From Pseudocalidococcus sp964653145 (lineage in GTDB: Bacteria; Cyanobacteriota; Cyanobacteriia; Thermosynechococcales; Thermosynechococcaceae), in NCBI GenBank assembly GCA_964653145.1, contig CAZZCG010000013.1, forward strand, positions 31,529 through 95,528: a stretch of 64,000 bases of DNA, read 5' to 3'. Below are positions 44,090 through 53,370 of the stretch, in pieces. The notes beneath the pieces are model-generated. The model saw nothing but the letters and a program-made list of their open reading frames with translations, ran no database searches and had not been told where the DNA came from. Within the stretch, counting starts at the first letter, position 1. Each line of letters opens with the position of its first letter. The position numbers and the translations under genes are program-made.

Positions 44090-44197
44090 ATGGAAGTTAA
44101 TGACTTAGGCCTGGTGGCAACCGCAATGTTTGTGTTAGTCCCTACTGTGTTCCTAATCATTCTTTTTGTGCAAACCGAAGCCCAATCTAAAAATTAG
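44090..44197 (+). CDS. psbM: Photosystem II protein M
   Basis: A 35-residue gene missed by length filters: MEVNDLGLVATAMFVLVPTV followed by FLIILFVQTEAQSKN. It differs only slightly from known PsbM. PsbM is a one-helix subunit that contacts its copy in the other monomer at the PSII dimer interface, together with PsbT. It starts 72 bp after the ferredoxin gene on the same strand and may be co-transcribed with it. A GAGAGGA ribosome site lies close to the ATG. Confidence 0.96.
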   Translation: MEVNDLGLVATAMFVLVPTVFLIILFVQTEAQSKN

Positions 44198-44459
44198 TCT
44201 GATTGCTCCTCATCGGGATTCCCCTCCGGGTCTAACCCAAGATTGTTACAAATCGAAAAATTAATTCTCATATTCCCCGAGTCTTGGCTGAAGTAAAAAT
44301 GCGGCCAAGGCTTTTTTGTGATTGAGGAACCTCCAATGTAGGAAAAATTAGCCCGTTGGATTAAAGCCTATGACTTCACCACCAAAGCTACGGGCAAGGG
44401 CAGAACCAACGGACAGTTATCTTTTTGCAGCCATAAAAAATTCCACCCCTCCAGTGTTC

Positions 44460-46373
44460 TTACTTACTGGGTTTAGGACGGGTAAATTCTGACATGGGTG
44501 TAAACGACTGCACCGGAACGTCCTTCAGGGCCTGGGACATAAACTCTCGCCAAATCGGGGCCATCATCCCGCCTCCAGTTGCACCCCGGCCGAGGGTGGA
44601 GTAATCATCATTGCCGGCCCAAATTGCAGTTGACAATTGTGGGACATAGCCGACAAACCAAACATCTCGCTCAGAGGACGTTGTGCCAGTTTTTCCCGCA
44701 GCCGGCCGACCAATGCTGGCAGCCGTCCCTGTACCGCTCGTAATTACACTTTGCATTGTATTGTTGGTTGCGGCGGCGGCCCAGGGATCGAGGACTAGTT
44801 TGGGCCTGGGGGTGTTATCGAGGAGCAGGTGACCGGAGTTATCGGTAATTTGGACAATGGAGGTGGTTTCCGATTGCCAGCCATTATTGGCGAAGGTGGC
44901 ATAGGCACTGGCCATTTCCAGGGGCGTTAAGTCTACGGCCCCCAAGGGTAGGGAAATCACGGGGAGCATTGGACTTTTGATGCCCAAGAGGCGGCACGTT
45001 TCGATAACTTTGCTGAGGCCAACCTGTTGTCCAAGGGTCACTGCGGGAATGTTCCGGGAGGAAGCCAAGGCGGCCCGTAACGACATGGGCCCCGAAAAAC
45101 TGCGGTCATAGTTTTGGGGAGTGTAGATTTCGCCGGCATCACGAAAGGTCACTGGCGAGTCGTTAATCGTTGAGTCTGGGGTGAACTTACCGCTGGCGTA
45201 GGCTTGATAAAACACAAAGGGTTTGAAGGCGGAACCGGGTTGACGCATGGCCTGGGTGGCTCGATTAAACTGGCTGGTTTCGTAATCAACCCCACCAACC
45301 ACAGCTTTGATGTAGTGGGTTCGGGGATCAACCGCCACTAACGCCATTTGCTTGGCCCGAACTCCCCCCAATCGCTGCACAGCATTTTGAACCACCCGTT
45401 CAGCAATCTCTTGGGTTTTTAGGTCAAAGGTGGTTTGCACACGCATGCCCCCCTTAATCACCGCATCCCGACCAAAGCGACGGGTCAATTCCTGCATCAC
45501 TGTATCGGTGATGTAGGGACTACGGCTGCCACTGAAGGAGGTAATGCTGCCTAGTTCGATCTCTTGTTGCTTGGCAAGGATCGCTTCTTGAGGGGTTATC
45601 CAGCCCAATTCCACCATCCGATCCAAGACCAGGCCCTGTCGTTCTTTAGCGGTTTTCTCGTTCGCAAATGGACTATAGGCCTCAGGGGCTTGAATAATCC
45701 CAGCCATCATCGCCGCTTCAGCAAGGGTCAGGTCCGAGGCGGGTTTATTGAAATAGCTTTTGGCTGCGGTTTGGACGCCATAGGTGTTGTGCCCCCAATA
45801 GACTTGATTGAGGTACATTTCCAGAATTTCATCTTTTGAGAAAATTTGCTCTAGGCGCAGAGCCAACACGGCTTCCGAAACTTTCCGGCCGAGGGCGCGT
45901 TCAGGGGTGAGAAAAAGATTCTTGACCAACTGCATTGTCAGGGTAGAGCCCCCTTCAACGGTACGTCCAGCGGCAAGATTGGCCAGTAGGGCCCGACTAA
46001 TCCCAATGGGGTTAATACCGTTGTGCTGATAAAAGTGGCTGTCCTCAATGGCCATAACGGCCCGCTTCAGGTGGGGTGAAATTTCATTCAGGGGCACGAC
46101 TTCTCGGTTTTCCTCATCGTGGAGGCTCAAAAGCAAGGAGCCATTGATGTCGTAGATGTGGGTGGTTTCACTGGGAATATATCCCCGCAGTGAGCGCACA
46201 TCTGGTAAGTTCCGAAAACTAATGGCCAGGCCCAAGAGCCCCCCCGCCACCACCGCACTGCCCACCATGGAAACCAGGAGCACTGTTTGTCCGGCAACTT
46301 GGACAATGGCCTGGGCTAATCCCCGTCGAGTCGCCGAGGCAGGAGATTTTGGACTGATGGTGTTTGTTGGCAC
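44460..46373 (-). CDS. Class A penicillin-binding protein (PBP1A-like)
   Basis: A 637-residue bifunctional cell-wall synthase. One N-terminal helix (about 27-52) anchors it. The GT51 transglycosylase carries catalytic Glu110 in AIEDSHFYQHNGI and the GGSTLTMQLVKNLFL block. The transpeptidase has SAFK (381-384, catalytic Ser381), SRN (439-441) and KTGT (561-564). It polymerises and cross-links peptidoglycan at the periplasmic face. Translation starts at GTG. All catalytic motifs are intact. It lies alone on this strand, divergent from tyrS. Confidence 0.93.
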   Translation of the reverse strand: MPTNTISPKSPASATRRGLAQAIVQVAGQTVLLVSMVGSAVVAGGLLGLAISFRNLPDVRSLRGYIPSETTHIYDINGSLLLSLHDEENREVVPLNEISPHLKRAVMAIEDSHFYQHNGINPIGISRALLANLAAGRTVEGGSTLTMQLVKNLFLTPERALGRKVSEAVLALRLEQIFSKDEILEMYLNQVYWGHNTYGVQTAAKSYFNKPASDLTLAEAAMMAGIIQAPEAYSPFANEKTAKERQGLVLDRMVELGWITPQEAILAKQQEIELGSITSFSGSRSPYITDTVMQELTRRFGRDAVIKGGMRVQTTFDLKTQEIAERVVQNAVQRLGGVRAKQMALVAVDPRTHYIKAVVGGVDYETSQFNRATQAMRQPGSAFKPFVFYQAYASGKFTPDSTINDSPVTFRDAGEIYTPQNYDRSFSGPMSLRAALASSRNIPAVTLGQQVGLSKVIETCRLLGIKSPMLPVISLPLGAVDLTPLEMASAYATFANNGWQSETTSIVQITDNSGHLLLDNTPRPKLVLDPWAAAATNNTMQSVITSGTGTAASIGRPAAGKTGTTSSERDVWFVGYVPQLSTAIWAGNDDYSTLGRGATGGGMMAPIWREFMSQALKDVPVQSFTPMSEFTRPKPSK

Positions 46374-46595
46374 GTTGGCTTACCCAATCAGAGGTAATCT
46401 AGTAAGGCTACAAAATCATAGTAGTGAGAGCCATGGCTGGAGATGCATCAGTGCGCGGAATCTCCCGCGGTCTTGCCTGTCAGCATAGCATTTGGCCTGG
46501 ACTCAGCTTGATCCTCTATTATGGCCCAAAACCTTTGACGCTGGGATAGGGCCAATTGAATTGCCGTTTTGAATGGGTTTTGTGTCTAACCAGCG

Positions 46596-47807
46596 ATGTC
46601 TGAAGTATTAGTCCGATTACAGCGAGGCGTGAGTGAGGTTTTTCCCCATGTGCCTGATTCAAAACGGCCGGAAGAAAACCTTTGGCGGCGGCTAGAAACC
46701 ACTGACCGACCCTTGCGAATCAAACTTGGAATTGATCCGACTGGGGCTGAAGTCCATCTGGGCCATAGTATTGTCTTGCGGAAACTCCGGGCTTTTCAGG
46801 ATGCGGGCCATACAGCGGTTTTGATCATGGGGAATTTTACCGCCCAAATTGGGGATCCCACGGGTAAGTCGGACGTGCGCCCCCAACTCAGCCCAGGCCA
46901 AGTGGCAGAGAATGTGAAAAGTTATTTGGATCAAGTCGGACCAATCTTGGATTTCGAGACCCCCGGCCGGTTGGAAATTTGTTATAACGCCACCTGGTTA
47001 GAGGGGTTGAATTTAAGCAAAATTGGCGAACTCCTGGCGACGATGACCGTGGGGCAGATGCTGGCGAAGGAGGGGTTTGCTGAACGCTATCAGCAGGGGC
47101 AGCCAGTGTATTTGCATGAATTTCTCTATCCATTGATGCAGGGCTATGATTCTGTGGCCATCGAGAGTGACGTGGAATTGGGCGGCACCGATCAAAAGTT
47201 CAATATTGCGGTGGGGCGGGATCTACAGCGACATTTTCAGCTTTCCCCCCAGTTTGGGTTATTGATGCCCATTTTGCCCGGTACCGATGGGATACAGAAG
47301 ATGTCGAAGTCCCTGGGGAATTATGTTGGCCTGGGGGAAGATGCGATTTCCATGTACTCCAAGCTGGAAAAGGTTCCGGATGCAGTTATTGATCAGTATT
47401 TTGAGTTGCTGACAAATTTACCCTTGGATCAATTGCCTGGGGATGCCCGCCAAAAGCAAAAGCTCTTAGCTACAGAAATTGTGACTCAGTATCATGGGGC
47501 GGAAGTGGCAGCCAAAACCCAGGCCGAGTTAGCAGCAATTGTCTTATCCGGGGTGACCCAAGATAGTGAGTTAATTCCAGAGTTTTCCTTAGCTGCGGTG
47601 ACGTTTCCGGCCAAGTTTTTCTATATTCTCGGCTTAACCCCCCTGTGTGCCAATAGTAGTGAGGCGCGGCGGCAGGTACAGGGAGGCGGTGTCCGGCTGG
47701 AGGGGGAAAAAGTGACCGATGTGAATTGGCAGATTACCGATCCAGGAGAATTGGCGGGGAAAGTGGTTCAGGTAGGGAAGAAAAAATTTATTCGCTTTGT
47801 TGTCTAA
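46596..47807 (+). CDS. tyrS: Tyrosyl-tRNA synthetase
   Basis: A 403-residue class I synthetase. HLGH (54-57) is the HIGH motif, KMSKS (235-239) the second ATP motif, and the block GLDPTG-like GIDPTGAEVHLGHSIVLRKL identifies the TyrRS/TrpRS group. The C-terminal end (about 340-400, LCANSSEARRQVQGGGVRLEGEKV) is an S4 RNA-binding domain. It charges tRNA-Tyr. The layout matches the TyrZ-like bacterial subtype with a short linker. Confidence 0.96.
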   Translation: MSEVLVRLQRGVSEVFPHVPDSKRPEENLWRRLETTDRPLRIKLGIDPTGAEVHLGHSIVLRKLRAFQDAGHTAVLIMGNFTAQIGDPTGKSDVRPQLSPGQVAENVKSYLDQVGPILDFETPGRLEICYNATWLEGLNLSKIGELLATMTVGQMLAKEGFAERYQQGQPVYLHEFLYPLMQGYDSVAIESDVELGGTDQKFNIAVGRDLQRHFQLSPQFGLLMPILPGTDGIQKMSKSLGNYVGLGEDAISMYSKLEKVPDAVIDQYFELLTNLPLDQLPGDARQKQKLLATEIVTQYHGAEVAAKTQAELAAIVLSGVTQDSELIPEFSLAAVTFPAKFFYILGLTPLCANSSEARRQVQGGGVRLEGEKVTDVNWQITDPGELAGKVVQVGKKKFIRFVV

Positions 47808-47877
47808 TCCACGAAACCACGGTAACTTGATAGGATAACTTGGTATTATTGTTTGCAGGCATTTGGGTCTGGTGACG

Positions 47878-48891
47878 ATGGGTATTCAAATTGAAAATGT
47901 CTCGAAACAGTTTGGCAGTTTCCAGGCCGTAAAACAGGTGGATCTAACCATTCCCAGTGGTTCCTTGGTGGCGCTATTGGGGCCCTCGGGGTCAGGGAAA
48001 TCGACACTATTGCGCTTAATTTCCGGTTTAGAAACCCCAGATACGGGGCGGATTTTGCTGACCGGGAAGGATGCAACCTATCAAAGTGTGCAGGATCGTA
48101 ACATCGGCTTTGTTTTTCAGCATTACGCCCTGTTTAAGCACATGACGGTTCGGAAGAATATTGCCTTTGGCCTGGAACTACGGAAAAACCCCAAGGAAAA
48201 AATCCAAGCCCGAGTGGATGAGTTACTGGAATTAGTGCAGTTAGGGGGCCTGGGAAATCGCTACCCATCACAACTATCCGGGGGACAACGGCAGCGGGTG
48301 GCTTTAGCGCGGGCTTTGGCCGTAGAACCTGAAGTCTTACTCTTGGATGAACCCTTTGGGGCCCTGGATGCAAAAGTGCGGAAAGATTTACGGGCCTGGT
48401 TGCGCCGACTCCACGATGAAGTCCATGTGACGACGGTGTTTGTTACCCACGACCAAGAAGAAGCCATGGAAGTTGCCGATGAAATTGTCGTCATGAATCA
48501 CGGAAAAGTTGAACAGGTGGGTTCTCCGGCGGAAATTTACGATAATCCAGCCAGTCCGTTTGTGATGAGTTTTATTGGCCCGGTGAATGTCCTCAGAAGT
48601 TCTTCGGGAATGTTTCAAAACCAGGCCGAGGCCCCCCAGTGCGATATTTTTCTACGTCCCCACGACATCATTATTTCTACGGATGCCAATGGCAGTTCTG
48701 CGCCGGCGCGGGTCAGTCGAATCATTCACTTGGGTTGGGAGATTCAGGTGGAGCTGACCTTAGATGATGGCCAAGTTCTAACTGCCCATTTAGCTCGGGA
48801 AAAATTTGACCAACTTCAACTTGAACCCAATCAACGTGTCCATGTGGCCCCCAAGGAATCAAAGGCATTTCCGCTGTTCTACTCGATTTAA
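47878..48891 (+). CDS. Sulfate/thiosulfate-type ABC importer ATPase (CysA-like)
   Basis: A 337-residue importer ATPase with Walker A GPSGSGKST (35-43), Q-loop VFQHYALF, signature LSGGQ (133-137), Walker B VLLLDEP and a C-terminal regulatory TOBE-like domain (about 245-335, RPHDIIISTDANGS...HLGWEIQVELTLDDGQ). The order and wording match CysA of sulfate permeases. The start at 47878 (MGIQIENV) is chosen over a TTG at 47863. The CysT, CysW and binding-protein genes are not adjacent, so the transporter genes are scattered and another oxyanion is possible. Confidence 0.82.
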   Translation: MGIQIENVSKQFGSFQAVKQVDLTIPSGSLVALLGPSGSGKSTLLRLISGLETPDTGRILLTGKDATYQSVQDRNIGFVFQHYALFKHMTVRKNIAFGLELRKNPKEKIQARVDELLELVQLGGLGNRYPSQLSGGQRQRVALARALAVEPEVLLLDEPFGALDAKVRKDLRAWLRRLHDEVHVTTVFVTHDQEEAMEVADEIVVMNHGKVEQVGSPAEIYDNPASPFVMSFIGPVNVLRSSSGMFQNQAEAPQCDIFLRPHDIIISTDANGSSAPARVSRIIHLGWEIQVELTLDDGQVLTAHLAREKFDQLQLEPNQRVHVAPKESKAFPLFYSI

Positions 48892-48935
48892 ACCTGACTC
48901 TGACTTCCAGGCCCCGACTGCCCTAACGTAATCCG

Positions 48936-49376
48936 CTACTGGCCGGACTGACACCATTGAATTGTTCCCGTGAGTTGATGATCCATGGGCCTTAGGGTTG
49001 GGTTTGTGGCCAAGAGTTGATTCGATTCTGACGATTTGACCCCAGACCGGCGACTGATGGTAATGTGCAAAATTCCCTGATCCCACGGCCGCAGAGAAGA
49101 ATGCTTGAGTTCTACTTTTGCGGCTTGTACCCGGCCATTGGCCGCCCAACCAATGACTGAAAATTCCACAAAATCGCCAATTTGCCAGCCCATTAACCAG
49201 GCCGGGTCATAGACAGGTCGCTCAGTTGGAATATTAGAAGTATTGGCATTTGGGGAACTGATGATTGAAGGATAGGCCAAGGTGACATGATCTGCGCGAA
49301 TCACTGGATAAATTGCTAACGACTCTAACCAGGCCTGGGAGCAGTGATCCAGAGCTATAGCAATATAGTATCTCAA
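48936..49376 (-). CDS. 2H-phosphoesterase-like protein (LigT/CPDase fold)
   Basis: A 146-residue protein with two H-x-T motifs at the expected spacing: HVTLAYP (about 30-36) and LHITIS (about 103-108). Two such motifs form the active site of the 2H superfamily, which includes 2'-5' RNA ligases, cyclic phosphodiesterases and tRNA-repair enzymes. The beta-strand pattern MRYYIAIALDH fits. It starts at TTG, 24 bp after the HNH gene on the same strand. It could act on RNA 2',3'-cyclic phosphates or a cyclic nucleotide; the substrate cannot be predicted. Confidence 0.6.
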   Translation of the reverse strand: MRYYIAIALDHCSQAWLESLAIYPVIRADHVTLAYPSIISSPNANTSNIPTERPVYDPAWLMGWQIGDFVEFSVIGWAANGRVQAAKVELKHSSLRPWDQGILHITISRRSGVKSSESNQLLATNPTLRPMDHQLTGTIQWCQSGQ

Positions 49377-49400
49377 GCAATTTGGGTGCTTAGAAGGCTT

Positions 49401-50345
49401 CTAACTGATGGGCACTGGTGGATATGGAGCATGGAGTCTCGTTCTAAATTGGTTAAGGATAATTAGTGAGTCTACATACTCAGGATAGAGTTGGACAACA
49501 AACCGAATAAGATCATCTACTGTACAGGCTTGACCCGTTCCACCCAGCCATTGATGAAACTCCTTATGCAAGTTCTTACTAATTGTTAGAAGATTATCAA
49601 GACTATCAGCTAATTTAGGGTAATCCTTGGCACTGTACAAATGATGAACATCAACCTCATTTTGACCATTGATTTCTGAAGCACCTGAGATTTGGCAAGT
49701 TTTCTTATCGCGTTCCTTCGCTTGCTCCTTTGCCTTGTTAACTGCTTGCTGTCGAGTACTATTTCCAAGAATAGGTAATAATTTCTGGACATTAATCTCA
49801 ACAGTATTACACCATTTTTTTCGATAAGGATTTGTCAAATAATCAGCCATTACTCCTGCAATTTTCAGAATGCCCATTATAGAGAAAAGAAGTTGATCAT
49901 TATCTTTCCTGAAATGAACATATATTTCAAGAGGTTTTTGAGAAGTTCTTATGATTTCAAGGATTTTTCTAAATGTTTTATGATCAGTTTTTAGGATTCT
50001 GATCGTTTCATGAACTGATATGTAGGAGTAATTATTAATAGTGACCAAGCTCTGGCAGTTTTCTAAAATCACTTGATCCACATGTGCTTTAAGATGTTGC
50101 TCTTGCTTTTTTTCAATTAGACACCTAAGCCTTGATGCAACAGCTTTATTTCTACTTCTACTAAGGCGGGTATAAATTATTTTCAATCCAGGTATGAGAT
50201 AAATTCGCTTTTGTTTCCCTTGATGAAGATATTTATAGTGTTCTCCTAGGGTTAAGTTTAATTGATCCGCAAGATCATTTAGATCCGCAGTGTGAACTCC
50301 GAGAGCATTAGCAATATCTTGATCTTTGATTTGTAATTCGTTCAT
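49401..50345 (-). CDS. HNH-endonuclease-like protein in an AT-rich cassette
   Basis: A 314-residue protein. The C-terminal part holds an HNH-like core: ERDKKTCQISGASEI, then DVHHLYSAKDYPKLADSLDNLLTISKNLHKEFHQW, with a His-His pair, a later Asn and a final His. The N-terminal 200 residues contain helix-turn-helix-like segments (ANALGVHTADLNDLADQLNL; SVHETIRILKTDHKTFRKILE). Composition is richer in A/T than the neighbours, suggesting transfer. It overlaps the J-domain gene by four bases (ATGA). It may be a DNA nuclease of a defence or mobile system; no transposase or phage gene was seen nearby. Confidence 0.6.
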   Translation of the reverse strand: MNELQIKDQDIANALGVHTADLNDLADQLNLTLGEHYKYLHQGKQKRIYLIPGLKIIYTRLSRSRNKAVASRLRCLIEKKQEQHLKAHVDQVILENCQSLVTINNYSYISVHETIRILKTDHKTFRKILEIIRTSQKPLEIYVHFRKDNDQLLFSIMGILKIAGVMADYLTNPYRKKWCNTVEINVQKLLPILGNSTRQQAVNKAKEQAKERDKKTCQISGASEINGQNEVDVHHLYSAKDYPKLADSLDNLLTISKNLHKEFHQWLGGTGQACTVDDLIRFVVQLYPEYVDSLIILNQFRTRLHAPYPPVPIS

Positions 50346-50875
50346 GGTGCGTCAATCAAACTACGGTACATGGTTTCGATGCGTTCAAAAATTCGTCTAT
50401 CTCCGGTGTCGCTATCTGGGTGATAAATCTTGCTAAGGCGATAATAGGCATCCTTAATATCTTTTTCAGTTGCGGTTTCAGGATTCAGCCCAAAAACTTG
50501 CCAAGGTCGAAAATAAGTAAAAATATTTACGCCATTAATACAGTCACGCCCAGTTTGGACTTCTTCCCCCGGTAAAGTTCCAATCAGATCCCGGTAAAGC
50601 TGTTCCCAAGTGGATTTTTGAGCAAAGTTCAATTTTCCCAGTCCATCTGTTGCCATTTGAAACTTGCCATTTTTCCGTAGCGCTACGGCATTAGAGACCT
50701 TGAATTTATCGAAAATAGCCTGCTTGAGTTCAGGTAACATCAACTTTTTTCGTGTTTTCGGATTATCCAGAACAAAACGAGCCAATCCACTTAATATTTT
50801 GAGGTCATACCCTTGGGACTGGTGTAAGCGTTCAATCTCAGCTTGGATATGGGCCGGTAAAGCCTTAGTTGCCAT
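50342..50875 (-). CDS. J-domain protein upstream of the HNH gene
   Basis: A 177-residue protein. The C-terminal 65 residues form a J domain (WQVFGLNPETATEKDIKDAYYRLSKIYHPDSDTGDRRIFERI) including the HPD motif that activates DnaK-type chaperones. The N-terminal 110 residues (LKILSGLARFVLDNPKTRKKLMLPELKQAIFDKF) are helical and unassigned. It overlaps the HNH gene by four bases, so the two are made together. Pairing of a J protein with a nuclease suggests that a DnaK activity controls or assembles the nuclease, which is inference. Confidence 0.75.
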   Translation of the reverse strand: MATKALPAHIQAEIERLHQSQGYDLKILSGLARFVLDNPKTRKKLMLPELKQAIFDKFKVSNAVALRKNGKFQMATDGLGKLNFAQKSTWEQLYRDLIGTLPGEEVQTGRDCINGVNIFTYFRPWQVFGLNPETATEKDIKDAYYRLSKIYHPDSDTGDRRIFERIETMYRSLIDAP

Positions 50876-51091
50876 AAAATCTCAAAATGTTCTGCTGTCC
50901 TATGTGCCAGTTTAGGGGACGATCTTTGGCCTGGCCTGGAAGTTTGCGATTTTTTCAACTTCTTGTATGATTTCTTAATCTTTTCCTCTGGCCTGGTCTT
51001 GCTAAAAAAAGCGCCTGATTTCCAATACCTCTGAAGTAGATAAAACTTGATACAGTGAGCTTAAATTACTAAGGTCTTCCAAGAAAAACCC

Positions 51092-51439
51092 ATGCACGCC
51101 CTATCAATTCCCACATGGATGATTCATATTTCCAGTGTTTTAGAGTGGATGGTGGCCATGGGTCTAATTTGGCAGTTTGGTCAGCAGCATCCAGGCCAAG
51201 GATGGCAATGGTTGACCGTGGCGATGTTTCCGGCCCTCGTGAGTGCGATGTGTGCCTGTACTTGGCATTATTACGACAATGCAGAAAGTCTGGCTTGGCT
51301 TGTAACGCTCCAGGCCGGATTGACCTTATTAGGCAACACAACTCTTTGTTTAGCCGCAGCCTTGATTTTTTATCGCACCCAGGCCAAGCCTACATCCACC
51401 GAACTGTCCGCCACCCCAACACCCTCCGATAGCGAATAA
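51092..51439 (+). CDS. DUF2499/Ycf49-family membrane protein
   Basis: A 115-residue protein with three membrane segments. LSIPTWMIHISSVLEWMVAMGLIW, WLTVAMFPALVSAMCACTWHYYDNAESLAWLVTLQAGLTLLGN is the conserved core of DUF2499, represented in some plastid genomes as ycf49. Function is unknown but the distribution is photosynthetic. It stands alone and converges with the SnoaL-VOC lipoprotein gene, whose stop is ten bp away. Confidence 0.82.
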   Translation: MHALSIPTWMIHISSVLEWMVAMGLIWQFGQQHPGQGWQWLTVAMFPALVSAMCACTWHYYDNAESLAWLVTLQAGLTLLGNTTLCLAAALIFYRTQAKPTSTELSATPTPSDSE

Positions 51440-51448
51440 ACACTTCCT

Positions 51449-53242
51449 TTAGCGTGGCCTCCCACTATACTCAGTGAAAAGAATCACATTGCCTTCACTA
51501 TCCGTTGCCACCAGTTGTTTATAGCCCGGTTGTCGATCAATACCCTGATCACTATTAATGGCTGGAATCACTGGAAAATTGACATCCTGCTCCTGAAGAT
51601 AACGGTAAACATCCTCAACTGAACGCACCCAAAAACTCATATACCCATTGGTTTGACGCGATTGAGGTAAATCATCGACATCCGGTTCCGCTTCGTATAA
51701 ACCAAACACCGCATGATTACTCCAAAACCCGTAATAGCTTTCATCTGGATAGCCTTCCCCAAGCCCCAACTGTTCATAAAATTGCTGAGCTGCTTCCAAG
51801 TCTTCCACCGGATAGCCCGTGTAGTCTAGCTCTAGAACCGGATTTTTAGAGTTATTGTTATCGACAATGAACGTATGGACTAACTCAAGATCATTGTTAA
51901 AAACCTGTGTCACCCAGGCCGAGTTTTGAAATGCATGTACCCCTTCTCCCTTGAGAGTTAAATCGTAAGTGGCCAGCTGCCCTGCACCCGGATCTGTCCC
52001 CAAGGCCAGGGCCTGGAAATTATCAACCATAATCGAAGCTGTGAGACCTTCATCCCCTTGGTCATAGTTAGGCCAATACTCAGAAACCAATGCCTCAGTA
52101 ATTTTTACATCTCGCTCTTGACCCCGATTTTTAAGGCGAGTGTTATCAAACCACGTTGCGTTGGGGGCCAGTAATGAAGCAAGCGCGGCACTATCCATGG
52201 TTACCCAAGCGGTCATCACCTCTGCGGCGGCTTTGGCTAAGTTGTTATTCCGGGGAAAACCCTTCACGGTTGGGATGAAATCAGTCGCATGATAGAAATT
52301 GTTTTCCCATAGCATAAAGACATTTTCGTCCTGATCTAAACCCAAACAATAGCGATCACCGTTGATGGATTGGGGTTTGCCTAACAGTTCAACATCAGCC
52401 TTTTCGAGTCTTTCAAAGTCTGCGGCAAGATCTTCGACTAAAAACAGGGCATAACCATTGGGTAAATTGGGTTTGACTAGTGCCGTATCTTCGTAATGGT
52501 TGGCATCGAGAATAAATCTTCCCCCCTCAATATTAAAAGACGCTCTGGTGGATGTGACCGATTCAGGTTTACCGAGTAAGGGCGTATAAAAATCAATTGC
52601 TCGGTCTAAGTCATTCACTGGATAAGCAAAAGCAAAATCAAGGGTATCTGCGGTTCCCGGTTCTTGGGATTCTACGTCGTAATCGAGTGACCAGGTATCC
52701 GTTTGATAGGCCAGTTGCCATTCTTCCGTTGCTTCATCTTTCCTAAATGCTTGAAAGACTAAACCTTGATCGCTGTATTCCCAACGCACCCCCCCTTCGA
52801 TCCCAACCCAATAGGTGGCAAGGGCATAGTCTTCACCAATATCAAACTCAGCCCGCTCAACAGTCATGGTTTCGGCAATCAGATTATCGGGGCGCTCAAA
52901 TGATGCCCACTCTGCCGGAAGCTCAGACTCAATCGCCGCTACACCAACTTGGCGCATCCCACTCCGACTACTGATCCGAATACCATCCCCGACCCAATGG
53001 CTCAAATAACTGGGTGTATCCATGCGGAGATAGTCTTGCCAGGTTGCGATTATTTTTTCTCTCAATTCTGAGGCAGTATCTTCTTCACCCGTGACCAGAG
53101 GTTCGACTTCAAAGATAAATGGTGCTGGGGTGCCCGATGAGCCTTGCGATAACTCTGAAGCTTTAGCGCACCCCGTCATTTTACTGGTAGTGATTACGGC
53201 AAGCGTGGCTACCATTTGCTGAAAAAATTGGCGGCGCTTCAT
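51449..53242 (-). CDS. Exported lipoprotein with duplicated SnoaL-VOC domains
   Basis: A 597-residue protein. The signal starts MKRRQFFQQM (twin-Arg-like) and has a lipobox-type MTGC, so it may be exported folded and lipid-anchored at Cys25. Then come a SnoaL/NTF2-like domain (about 55-190, TWQDYLRMDTPSYLSHWVGDGI), a glyoxalase/VOC domain (about 200-310, DFAFAYPVNDLDRAIDFYTPLLGKP), a second NTF2-like part (about 335-465) and a second VOC domain (about 475-597, ELDYTGYPVEDLEAAQQFYEQLGLGEG). The two VOC parts are clearly related, an internal duplication. Substrate unknown. Confidence 0.7.
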   Translation of the reverse strand: MKRRQFFQQMVATLAVITTSKMTGCAKASELSQGSSGTPAPFIFEVEPLVTGEEDTASELREKIIATWQDYLRMDTPSYLSHWVGDGIRISSRSGMRQVGVAAIESELPAEWASFERPDNLIAETMTVERAEFDIGEDYALATYWVGIEGGVRWEYSDQGLVFQAFRKDEATEEWQLAYQTDTWSLDYDVESQEPGTADTLDFAFAYPVNDLDRAIDFYTPLLGKPESVTSTRASFNIEGGRFILDANHYEDTALVKPNLPNGYALFLVEDLAADFERLEKADVELLGKPQSINGDRYCLGLDQDENVFMLWENNFYHATDFIPTVKGFPRNNNLAKAAAEVMTAWVTMDSAALASLLAPNATWFDNTRLKNRGQERDVKITEALVSEYWPNYDQGDEGLTASIMVDNFQALALGTDPGAGQLATYDLTLKGEGVHAFQNSAWVTQVFNNDLELVHTFIVDNNNSKNPVLELDYTGYPVEDLEAAQQFYEQLGLGEGYPDESYYGFWSNHAVFGLYEAEPDVDDLPQSRQTNGYMSFWVRSVEDVYRYLQEQDVNFPVIPAINSDQGIDRQPGYKQLVATDSEGNVILFTEYSGRPR

Positions 53243-53370
53243 CGTTTTATTCCATCTAATGGATCACGGAAAATAATCCGTCTCTTGAGTAGTTGCACCA
53301 TACCAGAGTCTCAAGGCCGTTCCCCCAAGCCAGATGACAGCCAAGTTCAAACTTGAAGAGCTGATACCAA

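Noticed and set aside
48929..48940. NtcA-type site GTA...TAC after the CysA gene
   Set aside because: The spacing between half-sites is six, not eight, and it lies between convergent gene ends.
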